From Calidifontimicrobium sp964618555 (lineage in GTDB: Bacteria > Pseudomonadota > Gammaproteobacteria > Burkholderiales > Burkholderiaceae_C), in NCBI GenBank assembly GCA_964618555.1, contig CAZUBF010000093.1, forward strand, positions 1 to 14,619: DNA of 14,619 nucleotides. The letters run 5' to 3'. Of this stretch, positions 6,764 through 12,638 are shown piece after piece. The notes beneath the pieces are model-generated. The model was not told the origin of the DNA. It saw only the letters and a program-made list of their open reading frames with translations, and did not search any database. The first letter of the stretch is position 1, and every line of letters starts with the position of its first letter. Both the position numbers and the translations under genes were made by a program.

Positions 6764-6793
6764 TTTATTTCAGATTTGAAACTAAAGTGCCAA
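6764..6793 (-). promoter_or_regulatory. Candidate promoter of the hydratase-fcs-marR operon
   Basis: On the minus strand TTGGCA (6793-6788, five of six matches to the -35 consensus) is followed after 18 bases by AATAAA (6769-6764, four of six to -10). Weak point: a start 6-7 bases later would trim the ribosome-binding purines at 6762-6756. An alternative is TTAACC (6811-6806) with TTTAGT (6786-6781) at 19-base spacing, which leaves the purines intact. Confidence 0.35.
6768..6781. promoter_or_regulatory. Candidate MarR operator TTTCA-N4-TGAAA
   Basis: TTTCA (6768-6772) and TGAAA (6777-6781) are perfect reverse complements around GATT. The site lies between the candidate -35 and -10 of the operon, about 20 bases before the hydratase start. 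This is where a MarR dimer would block RNA polymerase. Binding by the operon's own MarR protein is inferred from position and symmetry. Confidence 0.45.
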
Positions 6794-6804
6794 TCTTGAA
6801 CATG

Positions 6805-6814
6805 GGGTTAACCC
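6805..6814. promoter_or_regulatory. Perfect 10-base palindrome GGGTTAACCC in the divergent control region
   Basis: GGGTTAACCC reads identically on both strands and lies near the middle of the 191-base gap between the hydratase and amidohydrolase starts. A related half, TTGACCC, follows at 6820-6826. It may be a second regulator site serving one or both directions. No regulator is assigned. Confidence 0.3.
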
Positions 6815-6941
6815 GTATGTTGACCCATCGATGCGGGAATTTTGCAGGAGACAACGCTGGCACGAACGGCACCACGATGGCATTGATTATTTATCGTCGT
6901 TAAACTCCACCGGTCATCACCGAACCGCCGGAGCGCCACGC

Positions 6942-7805
6942 ATGCAACACGCCGACCTCGTCGCCATCGACGTGCACACCCACGCCGAGGTGTCGTGCTG
7001 GAACCCGTTCGACAGCTACGGCGAGGAGTACGACCGCGCCGCCGACAAGTACTTCCGCTCGAACCGGCGCCCGACGATCGACGAGACGGTGACCTACTAC
7101 CGCGAGCGGCGGATCGGCCTGGTGATGTTCACCGTCGACAGCGAGGCGCAGCTGGGGCGGCGGCGCATTCCGAACGAAGAGGTGGCCGAGGCGGCGCAGA
7201 AGAACGCCGACATGATGATCGCCTTCGCGAGCATCGACCCGCACAAGGGCAGGATGGGCGCGCGCGAAGCGCGCCGGCTGATCGCCGAGCACGGCGTGAA
7301 GGGCTTCAAGTTTCACCCCACCGTGCAGGGCTTCCTGCCCTACGACCGCATGGCCTGGCCGCTGTACGAGGTGATCGCCGAACACCAGCTGCCGGCCATC
7401 TTCCACAGCGGCCACAGCGGCATCGGCTCGGGCATGCGCTGCGGCGGCGGCCTGCGACTGCAGAACAGCAACCCGATGCTGCTCGAGGACGTCGCGATCG
7501 ACTTCCCCGACATGCAGATCGTCGTCGCGCACCCGTCGTGGCCGTGGCAGGACGAGGCGCTGAGCCTGGCGCTGCACAAGCCCAACGTGTGGATCGACCT
7601 GTCGGGCTGGAGCCCGAAGTACTTCCCGCCGCAGCTGGTGCAGTACGCCAACACGCTGCTGCGCGACCGCATGCTGTTCGGCAGCGACTTCCCGCTGATC
7701 ACCCCTGACCGCTGGATGAAGGACTTCGACGAGGCCGGCTTCAAGCCCGAGGTCAAGCCGCTGATCCTGAAGGACAACGCGGTGCGGCTGCTCGGGCTGG
7801 GCTGA
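6942..7805 (+). CDS. Amidohydrolase-2 (PF04909-type) metal-dependent hydrolase or decarboxylase
   Basis: 287 residues. The ATG at 6942 has GGAG (6930-6933) 8 bases upstream. The TIM-barrel amidohydrolase metal site is visible: His12 and His14 in IDVHTH, His125 in KFHPTV, His155/His158 in FHSGHSG, His197 in VVAHPSW, and Asp249 in LFGSDFP. This is the pattern of the PF04909 group, which includes aromatic acid decarboxylases such as LigW and gamma-resorcylate decarboxylase, ACMS decarboxylase, 4-oxalomesaconate hydratase and lactone hydrolases. There is no signal peptide, so it is cytoplasmic. It is divergent from the hydroxycinnamate operon across a shared 191-base control region, suggesting common regulation and a step in aromatic acid breakdown. 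Its TGA at 7803-7805 abuts the stop of the opposing gene with no spacer. The exact reaction is unknown. Confidence 0.87.
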   Translation: MQHADLVAIDVHTHAEVSCWNPFDSYGEEYDRAADKYFRSNRRPTIDETVTYYRERRIGLVMFTVDSEAQLGRRRIPNEEVAEAAQKNADMMIAFASIDPHKGRMGAREARRLIAEHGVKGFKFHPTVQGFLPYDRMAWPLYEVIAEHQLPAIFHSGHSGIGSGMRCGGGLRLQNSNPMLLEDVAIDFPDMQIVVAHPSWPWQDEALSLALHKPNVWIDLSGWSPKYFPPQLVQYANTLLRDRMLFGSDFPLITPDRWMKDFDEAGFKPEVKPLILKDNAVRLLGLG

Positions 7806-8900
7806 TCACGAGATCGACTCGACCTGCCGCGACTGCTGGTACGCGCGACCGAAGCGGTTGGCGAGGAAGTCGGGCAGCGCGACCTGCTCCTGGCGCACGA
7901 AGCCCGATCGCGGCAGCCGGCCCTCGCGGAACAGGTCGACCACGGCGCACACGCCGGCGGCGGTGGTGATCTGGATCGCCGACTGCGGCTCGGCCTCGGC
8001 GCGCTCGGCGAACACCTTGCGCGCGAACACCTCCTGGATGAACTGGCCGTCGCGCCAGCCGCTGACGGTGACGAACACCAGCACCACGTCCTGCATCGTC
8101 GCCGGCACCGAGCGGCGCAGGATCGCCTTCAGCGTCTCGACGTCGTCCCTCAGGCGCAGTTCCTCGAGCAGCACGCGCATCAGGTCGCGGTGGCCGGGGT
8201 AGCGCACCGACTTGTAGTCCAGCGTCAGCACGCGACCGGCCAGCGTCTCGGCCAACGTGCCCAGCCCGCCCGAGGTGTTGAACGCCTCGTACTCGACGCC
8301 GTCGAGCGAGAAGTGCTCGAGCCCCTCGAGCGGCAGCACCTCGAGGCGCTCGCCCTCGCGGATCGCGTCGCAGGGGTGCACGTACTCGTTGATCAGCCCG
8401 TCGACGCTCCACGTCAGGTTGTACTTCAGCGCGTTGGTGGGGAACGCCGGCAGTGCGCCGACACGCATCTTCACTTCGTGCAGCCGCTCGAAGCGCTGCG
8501 CCAGGTGGTGCGCGACGATGCCGATGAACCCCGGCGCCAGCCCGCACTGCGGCATGAACGCGGTGTCGGCGTCGAGCGCGAGCCTCTCGATCGCGCGCGT
8601 CGCGGCGACGTCCTCGGTGAGGTCGAAGTAGTGGCAGCCGGCCGCCTTGGCCTGCGTGGCCACGCGCGTGGCCAGGTGGTACGGCAGCGCGTTGATCACC
8701 GCGTCCTGGCCGTCGAACAGGCCGCGCAGCGCGTGGTCGTCGTCGGTGTCGGCGCAGCGCGTGGCCAGCGGCAGGGGCCGCAGCCTGGCCAGCGCGGCGT
8801 CGCGCCGGTCGACGACGGTCAGCGCGAAGTCGCCGCTGCCGGCGAGCAGCGAGGCGATCGTCTGGCCGATGTGGCCGGCGCCGAGCAGGAGGATGCGCAT
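7806..8900 (-). CDS. Saccharopine dehydrogenase-family oxidoreductase
   Basis: 364 residues. The ATG at 8900 is chosen because AAGGA lies 8 bases before it on the minus strand and the protein then begins directly with a Rossmann strand, MRILLLGAGHIGQT (GxGxxG at 7-12). Domain order is an N-terminal NAD(P)-binding fold, with DRR as a second-strand end near residues 45-47, then the family's characteristic CGLAPGFIGIVAHHLA near the inserted C-terminal catalytic domain. The family covers saccharopine dehydrogenase or reductase, lysine 6-dehydrogenase, and homospermidine and carboxynorspermidine synthases. The divergent Lrp/AsnC regulator favours an amino-acid catabolic role, possibly lysine, but this is inference. 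A promoter-like pair and a symmetric site lie in the 148-base divergent gap. The 3' end touches the amidohydrolase stop. Confidence 0.87.
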   Translation of the reverse strand: MRILLLGAGHIGQTIASLLAGSGDFALTVVDRRDAALARLRPLPLATRCADTDDDHALRGLFDGQDAVINALPYHLATRVATQAKAAGCHYFDLTEDVAATRAIERLALDADTAFMPQCGLAPGFIGIVAHHLAQRFERLHEVKMRVGALPAFPTNALKYNLTWSVDGLINEYVHPCDAIREGERLEVLPLEGLEHFSLDGVEYEAFNTSGGLGTLAETLAGRVLTLDYKSVRYPGHRDLMRVLLEELRLRDDVETLKAILRRSVPATMQDVVLVFVTVSGWRDGQFIQEVFARKVFAERAEAEPQSAIQITTAAGVCAVVDLFREGRLPRSGFVRQEQVALPDFLANRFGRAYQQSRQVESIS

Positions 8901-8921
8901 CGTTCGGGTCCTTGGGGTTCG

Positions 8922-8940
8922 GCCGCGGCATCGCCGCGGC
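8922..8940 (-). repeat. Leader hairpin of the saccharopine dehydrogenase-family gene
   Basis: GCCGCGGC (8922-8929) repeats at 8933-8940. Since the 8-mer is self-complementary, the two copies form a perfect 8-bp stem around a 3-base loop. If transcription starts near 8944, as the candidate promoter predicts, this hairpin would sit almost at the 5' end of the mRNA. There it could protect the message or hinder initiation. Confidence 0.35.
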
Positions 8941-8950
8941 ACAGACGGTC

Positions 8951-8979
8951 ACTGTAGGCAGCGCCGCGGACGAAAGAAA
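8951..8979 (-). promoter_or_regulatory. Candidate promoter of the saccharopine dehydrogenase-family gene
   Basis: On the minus strand TTTCTT (8979-8974) and TACAGT (8956-8951) are 17 bases apart. The -10 matches four of six and the -35 is weak, as expected of an activated promoter. The predicted start near 8944 gives a leader of about 44 bases ending in AAGGA. Confidence 0.4.
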
Positions 8980-8993
8980 CGTCGAGTTCGACG
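8980..8993. promoter_or_regulatory. Candidate Lrp/AsnC operator CGTCGA-N2-TCGACG
   Basis: The perfect 6-base arms CGTCGA (8980-8985) and TCGACG (8988-8993) lie directly upstream of the weak -35 of the minus-strand gene, in the gap it shares with the lrp-type gene. The heptamer GACGAAA also occurs at 8969-8975 and 8990-8996, 21 bases or two helical turns apart. This would suit a multimeric Lrp protein. Binding is inferred. Confidence 0.4.
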
Positions 8994-9048
8994 AAACCCG
9001 AGTCATCGCCGACACTTCGACCTTCGCAACCGACGTATCGACCGAATC

Positions 9049-9507
9049 ATGTCTCCCAGCTCCGCTCCCCCGGCGGCGCGCGACGCGATGGACCGCGAAT
9101 TGCTCGCACTGCTGCAGACGAACGCGCGCGAGTCGACCGCGAACCTCGCGCGCAAGCTGGGCGTCGCGCGCACGACGGTGCTGGCGCGCATTGCGCGGCT
9201 CGAGCGCGACGGCGTGGTCGTCGGCTACACAGCGCGCCTGGGCGCCGACGTGCGCGACCAGGGGCTGCAGGCCTACGTCGGGCTCAGCGTGTCGCCGCGC
9301 GCCGGCCCCGAGGTGGTGCGCCGGCTGTCGCACCTGCCCGAGGTGCGGCAGCTCGACGCCGTCAGCGGCGAGTCCGACTACGTCGCGCACGTGCGCGCCG
9401 ACTCGCCCGCGCGGCTCGACGCGCTGCTCGACGAGATCGGCCGCATCGACGGCGTCGTGCGCACCACGACCTCGGTGCTGCTGGCGCGCAAGCTCGACCG
9501 CGGCTGA
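9049..9507 (+). CDS. Lrp/AsnC-family transcriptional regulator
   Basis: 152 residues from the ATG at 9049. Met14 (9088) is an alternative start, since most Lrp proteins begin close to the D-R-E-L-L helix, and neither start has a clear Shine-Dalgarno. The N-terminal winged helix includes LLQTNARESTANLARKLGV (21-39) and the recognition helix ARTTVLARIARLERDGVV (40-57). The C-terminal RAM ligand-binding domain spans about 73-150, with the SGESDYVAHVRA stretch (106-117) where the family has its G-x-D-Y effector loop. Lrp/AsnC proteins form octamers and sense amino acids. It is divergent from the saccharopine dehydrogenase-family gene, so that gene is the likely target and its amino acid substrate or product the likely effector. 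It converges on the next gene with a 14-base gap. Confidence 0.9.
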   Translation: MSPSSAPPAARDAMDRELLALLQTNARESTANLARKLGVARTTVLARIARLERDGVVVGYTARLGADVRDQGLQAYVGLSVSPRAGPEVVRRLSHLPEVRQLDAVSGESDYVAHVRADSPARLDALLDEIGRIDGVVRTTTSVLLARKLDRG

Positions 9508-9521
9508 ACGTCGCGACGGCG

Positions 9522-10205
9522 TCAGAACCCGACCGACAGCCCGAGCATCGCCTCGCCCTGCACCAGCGTGTCGCCCTGGATCGCGAACACGCAGCCGCCC
9601 GAGCAGAAGAAACCGCCGCCGCTGTTGACCAGCGTGACGTAGGCGCGCAGCTCGGCGCGCAGCGCCAGCGTCGGCGTCAGCGCCCACTGCTGGCCGACGC
9701 CGAGGTTCATCGACGGCCGGGTCTCGGCCGACAGGCCGTCGAGCCCGGGCGAGAAGTGAGTCACGCCGAGCCCGCCGACGACGTAGGCGCCGCCGCGCTG
9801 CGCGTCGCCGTCGATGAAGCTGCGCCCGCCGAGGTGCACGTAGGTCAGGTCGATCGGCACCGCCGCGGGGCGGGCGAACGCCGAACCGGGCAGTTCGCTG
9901 CGCTGGCGCGAGACGAACAGCTGCATCTGCGCCGCCCCGGGCACCGGCGTCCAGTCCAGGCTGGCCGACCACGCGCCGCCGCCGCCCAGGCGCAGGTCGC
10001 GGTCGCCGTCGTTGCGGTCGGTGAACTCGCCGCCGCCGCGCGCGCCGGCGTAGAAGCCGAACGACGCGGTCTGCGCCGCGGCGCCGGCGGCCGCGACGCC
10101 GAGCGTGGCGGCCAGCAGCGCGGCACGACACGCCGAGACGGCGCGCGACCACGGGCGATGCGACGACGGAAGGTCGGCGGCGGCGGGCAGGCGGGTGGCG
10201 GGCAT
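9522..10205 (-). CDS. Outer-membrane beta-barrel protein, function unknown
   Basis: 227 residues from the ATG at 10205. The N-terminal tail (1-20) is unusually long for a signal, but a Sec-type hydrophobic stretch, ALLAATLGVAAAGAAAQ, follows near residues 28-44 and ends AAAQ, a plausible cleavage site. The mature protein alternates polar and hydrophobic residues, with glycine and aromatic residues as in barrel strands, for example SFGFYAGARGGGEF, YVVGGLGVTHF and ALRAELRAYVTLV. It ends LGLSVGF, where the terminal Phe is the recognition signal for outer-membrane assembly. Two cysteines in FFCSGGC could form a loop disulphide. It resembles small OmpW/OmpA-like barrels found widely in Burkholderiales. 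No transport or enzyme function can be assigned. Confidence 0.75.
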   Translation of the reverse strand: MPATRLPAAADLPSSHRPWSRAVSACRAALLAATLGVAAAGAAAQTASFGFYAGARGGGEFTDRNDGDRDLRLGGGGAWSASLDWTPVPGAAQMQLFVSRQRSELPGSAFARPAAVPIDLTYVHLGGRSFIDGDAQRGGAYVVGGLGVTHFSPGLDGLSAETRPSMNLGVGQQWALTPTLALRAELRAYVTLVNSGGGFFCSGGCVFAIQGDTLVQGEAMLGLSVGF

Positions 10206-10323
10206 CGGCAGGGCAACGGGCGTCGCGGCGACGGAGCGCCGATTGTCGGCCCAACACGCGGCCCGGCGCGACGTCGCTGGGGCATCATCGCGACACGCCC
10301 TCGCCGCCCGCACACCCCTGCCC
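10206..10323. promoter_or_regulatory. Divergent control region with two GCGAC/GTCGC palindromes
   Basis: 118 bases between the barrel gene and the PaiB-like gene. CGTCGC-G-GCGACG (10221-10233) and GCGACGTCGC (10268-10277) are perfect palindromes built from the same half-sequence. The second lies 5 bases upstream of CATCAT (10283-10288), the likely -10 of the PaiB-like gene. They may be operators; GC richness makes chance a real alternative. Confidence 0.3.
10281..10294 (+). promoter_or_regulatory. GGCATCATCGCGAC, likely -10 region of the PaiB-like gene
   Basis: CATCAT inside this 14-mer matches the -10 consensus at four of six positions and lies about 35 bases before the ATG at 10324. The identical 14-mer precedes the MDR gene on the other strand at a similar distance, which supports a functional core promoter. 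No -35 match is evident. Confidence 0.4.
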
Positions 10324-10962
10324 ATGTACCTGCCCGCCCACTTCGACGCCTCGGCGCAGGCCGACCACTGGCTGCCGCGCCTGCTCGCGCGCGACCCCTT
10401 CGTGACGCTGGTCAGCGTGCGCGACGGCGCGCCGTTCGCGACCCACCTGCCCGTGCTCGCCGAACGCGACGCCGACGGGCGCTGGGCGCTGCTCGGCCAC
10501 TGGGCGCGCGCCAACCCGCAGTGGCACGGCATCGAGGCGCAGCCGGTGCTCGCGATCGTGCACGGGCCGCACGCCTACGTGTCGCCGCGCGGGTACCCCG
10601 ACCCCGCACGTTCGGTGCCGACCTGGAACTACGCTGCCGCGCACCTGAGCGGGCGCGTCGAGCGCGTCGAAGACGCGGAGGCATTGCTGCACATCGTCGA
10701 CCGGCTGTCGGCGCACTTCGAGGCCGCGGCGCCCGCGCCGTGGTCACGCGCCGGCGCCGATGCGTCGCTGGCGCAGCTGGCGCGCGCGATCGTCGGCTTC
10801 AGGCTGCACGTCGAGCGCGTCGAGGTCAAGCTCAAGCTCGGCCAGAACCACCCGCCGGCCAAGTCCGGCGCCGCCGCCGACGCGCTCGCCGCGGTCCCCG
10901 ACGCGGCGTCGCGCGAGGTCGCCGCCTGGATGCACGAGGCGCTGGCGGCGCGCGGCGGCTGA
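10324..10962 (+). CDS. paiB: PaiB-like FMN-binding negative transcriptional regulator family protein
   Basis: 212 residues from the ATG at 10324. The start MYLPAHF is the conserved opening of the PaiB family, which has a split-barrel flavin-reductase-like fold. Other family blocks are FVTLVSVRDGAPFATHLPV (33-51), LLGHWARANPQW, VHGPHAYVSPRGYP (about 80-93), VPTWNYAAAHLSG (about 99-111) and the late KLGQN segment. In Bacillus subtilis PaiB is a repressor of sporulation and degradative enzyme genes. In proteobacteria the family is common and binds FMN or haem-like ligands, but roles are mostly unknown. No DNA-binding helix-turn-helix is visible, so an enzymatic role is equally possible. No clear ribosome-binding site precedes the start. 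It converges on the MDR gene with a 19-base gap. Confidence 0.88.
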   Translation: MYLPAHFDASAQADHWLPRLLARDPFVTLVSVRDGAPFATHLPVLAERDADGRWALLGHWARANPQWHGIEAQPVLAIVHGPHAYVSPRGYPDPARSVPTWNYAAAHLSGRVERVEDAEALLHIVDRLSAHFEAAAPAPWSRAGADASLAQLARAIVGFRLHVERVEVKLKLGQNHPPAKSGAAADALAAVPDAASREVAAWMHEALAARGG

Positions 10963-10981
10963 ACGGGTGCGGTCGGCGCAC

Positions 10982-11959
10982 CTACAACCGCAGCAGCACC
11001 TTCGCGTCGGCGCCGCGCTCGACCGCCTCGTGCGCCGCGGCGACGTCGGCCAGCGTGTGCACCTGCACCGGCGGGTGCTGCAGTGCGCCAAGGCGCAGCA
11101 ACGCGTCGATGCCTTCGAGCGTGCGCTGCCGTTCGTCGCCGGCGAGGCGGTAGACGATGAAGAAGTACAGCGTCGCGAAGTCGACGATCAGCGGGCGGAA
11201 CGGCACCGGAATCGTCGGCTGGCCCGAGCCGTAGACCACCACCTTGCCGCCGAACGCCAGCAACCCGGCCCAGCGCGACGCATTGGCCGCGGCGTCGACC
11301 TCGACGATCGCGTCGACGCCGCGACCGCCCGTGAGCGCGCGCACGCGCTGCACGACGTCTTCGTCGCGGTAACGCACCGCGGCGTCGGCACCCAGCACCA
11401 GCGCGCGCGCCGCCTTGGCCTCGGTGCTGACCGCGGCGATCACGCGCGCGCCGGCGCGCACCGCGAGCTGCGTCGCGTATTGGCCCACCGCGCCGGCGGC
11501 GCCGGGCACCAGCACCGTGCGGCCGAGCAGGCTGCCGCACGAGGCCACCGCGTGCCACGCGGTCATCAGCGGGATGCCCACCGACGCACCGACCTCGAAC
11601 GCCACGTCGTCGGGCAGCGGCACCACCTGCGCCGCCGGCAGCACGACCGCCTCGGCGGCGGTGCCGAGCGCGCGGCCCCACTGCGCGTTGTAGACCCACA
11701 CGCGCCGGCCGATCCAATCGGGCGCGACCCCGGCGCCGGCCGCGTCGACGACGCCGGCGCCGTCGCTGTGCGGCACGATCGCATCGAAGTCCATCGCCGG
11801 GTTCGACAGCCCGGCGCGCGACTTGACGTCCGACGGGTTGACGCCCGAACAGGCCAGCCGCACGCGCAGCTCGCCGGCGCCGGGTTCGGGGGTCGGCAGG
11901 TCCTCGACGACCAGCACCTGGCGCGCCGGCCCCTTGCGACGGTACAGCGCAGCGCGCAT
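10982..11959 (-). CDS. Zinc-independent MDR oxidoreductase (NADPH:quinone reductase-like)
   Basis: 325 residues. The ATG at 11959 follows GAGGAG on the minus strand about 7 bases upstream. The N-terminal GroES-like part has CSGVNPSDVKSRAG (37-50) and PHSDGAGVV (63-71), the quinone-reductase pattern in which zinc ligands are absent. The NADPH-binding Rossmann turn is VPGAAGAVGQYA (151-162), followed by the ALVLGADAAVRYRDED segment. Members reduce quinones or enones with NADPH as cytoplasmic dimers and are often detoxification enzymes. The substrate is not deducible here. It lies 45 bases downstream of the cytochrome gene on the same strand, so read-through is possible. However, a promoter-like 14-mer at 11983-11996 suggests its own start. 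Confidence 0.88.
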   Translation of the reverse strand: MRAALYRRKGPARQVLVVEDLPTPEPGAGELRVRLACSGVNPSDVKSRAGLSNPAMDFDAIVPHSDGAGVVDAAGAGVAPDWIGRRVWVYNAQWGRALGTAAEAVVLPAAQVVPLPDDVAFEVGASVGIPLMTAWHAVASCGSLLGRTVLVPGAAGAVGQYATQLAVRAGARVIAAVSTEAKAARALVLGADAAVRYRDEDVVQRVRALTGGRGVDAIVEVDAAANASRWAGLLAFGGKVVVYGSGQPTIPVPFRPLIVDFATLYFFIVYRLAGDERQRTLEGIDALLRLGALQHPPVQVHTLADVAAAHEAVERGADAKVLLRL

Positions 11960-11982
11960 CGCGGTTCTCCTCGTCGTCGACG

Positions 11983-11996
11983 GTCGCGATGATGCC
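11983..11996 (-). promoter_or_regulatory. GGCATCATCGCGAC, likely -10 region of the MDR gene
   Basis: On the minus strand this is the same 14-mer found before the PaiB-like gene. It ends 23 bases before the ATG at 11959, with GAGGAG in between. It overlaps no coding sequence, being inside the 45-base gap after the cytochrome stop, and so points to independent transcription of the MDR gene. Confidence 0.4.
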
Positions 11997-12004
11997 GCAG
12001 CGCC

Positions 12005-12499
12005 TCAGCGCGCCGCCCCACGCGCCTGGCGGTTGACCTGGTCGTGTTTGGCGCGCACGTCGGCCGGCCAACGCGACTTGATCCACGACAGCACGGCGAC
12101 GATGTCGTGGTCGTCGAGCACGCCGTCGTAGACCGGCATCGCCGTCGCGTAGTCGGCCATGCCGGCGACCTTCGCGACGCCGTGCTTGACGATCGCGAAC
12201 AGGATCTCGTCGGGGTGGTGCCAGGTGTGGCCGCTGGCGTCGTGCGGCGGCGCCGGCAACCGCCCGTCGACGCCGCGTTGGCGCCAGTCGGGCTGACCCT
12301 CGAGACGCGCGCCGTGGCAGCTTGCGCAATGCGCTTGGTACACCTCGCGGCCGCGTGCAAGCACACGCTCGTCGTCGGGGGACAGCCGTGCCGGCACGGC
12401 GCCGTCGCCGCGCCCGAGCTGCCACCACGCGGAGGCACCGGCAGCCCCGGCGGCGGCGACCGCGATCGCGATCCATGCGCGGTGGGCGCGTCGGGTCAT
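12005..12499 (-). CDS. Membrane-anchored or secreted c-type cytochrome
   Basis: 164 residues from the ATG at 12499. Residues 9-24 form a hydrophobic segment after MTRRAHR, acting as signal or N-terminal anchor; no clear cleavage site follows, so an anchor is favoured. The single haem site is Cys58-Ala-Ser-Cys61-His62 in HCASCHGARLEGQPDW. The sixth ligand is probably Met121 in ATAMPVYDG, with Met114 as an alternative. The His-rich insert PPHDASGHTWHHPDEILF (85-102) and the ending VLSWIKSRWPADVRAKHDQ (136-154) are typical of a class I cytochrome c type that I associate with Burkholderiales metal-resistance loci. It would carry electrons in the periplasm. Its partner oxidase or reductase is not in the window. 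Confidence 0.9.
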   Translation of the reverse strand: MTRRAHRAWIAIAVAAAGAAGASAWWQLGRGDGAVPARLSPDDERVLARGREVYQAHCASCHGARLEGQPDWRQRGVDGRLPAPPHDASGHTWHHPDEILFAIVKHGVAKVAGMADYATAMPVYDGVLDDHDIVAVLSWIKSRWPADVRAKHDQVNRQARGAAR

Positions 12500-12574
12500 C
12501 GGGGCGTCGCCTCGGGCAGCGCATGCATCGCACGTTTGTACCGTACCGCGCCGCAGCGCGCCGCGCACACGCCG

Positions 12575-12580
12575 GATACT
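12575..12580 (+). promoter_or_regulatory. Possible -10 element of ald
   Basis: GATACT matches the -10 consensus at four of six positions within the 139-base divergent gap between the cytochrome and ald starts. It would give a leader of about 50 bases ending in GGGAGA before the ATG. No good -35 lies at the usual distance. Confidence 0.3.
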
Positions 12581-12638
12581 CGGCACCGCGGGCGGCGCAC
12601 CGCCGCCGCGCGACACCAACCACCCCGGGAGACCCGCG

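Noticed and set aside
6858..6873. Sigma-54-like TGGCACG before the amidohydrolase
   Set aside because: The -24 half fits, but at the required distance the -12 half reads GCAC instead of TTGC, so the essential GC is missing.
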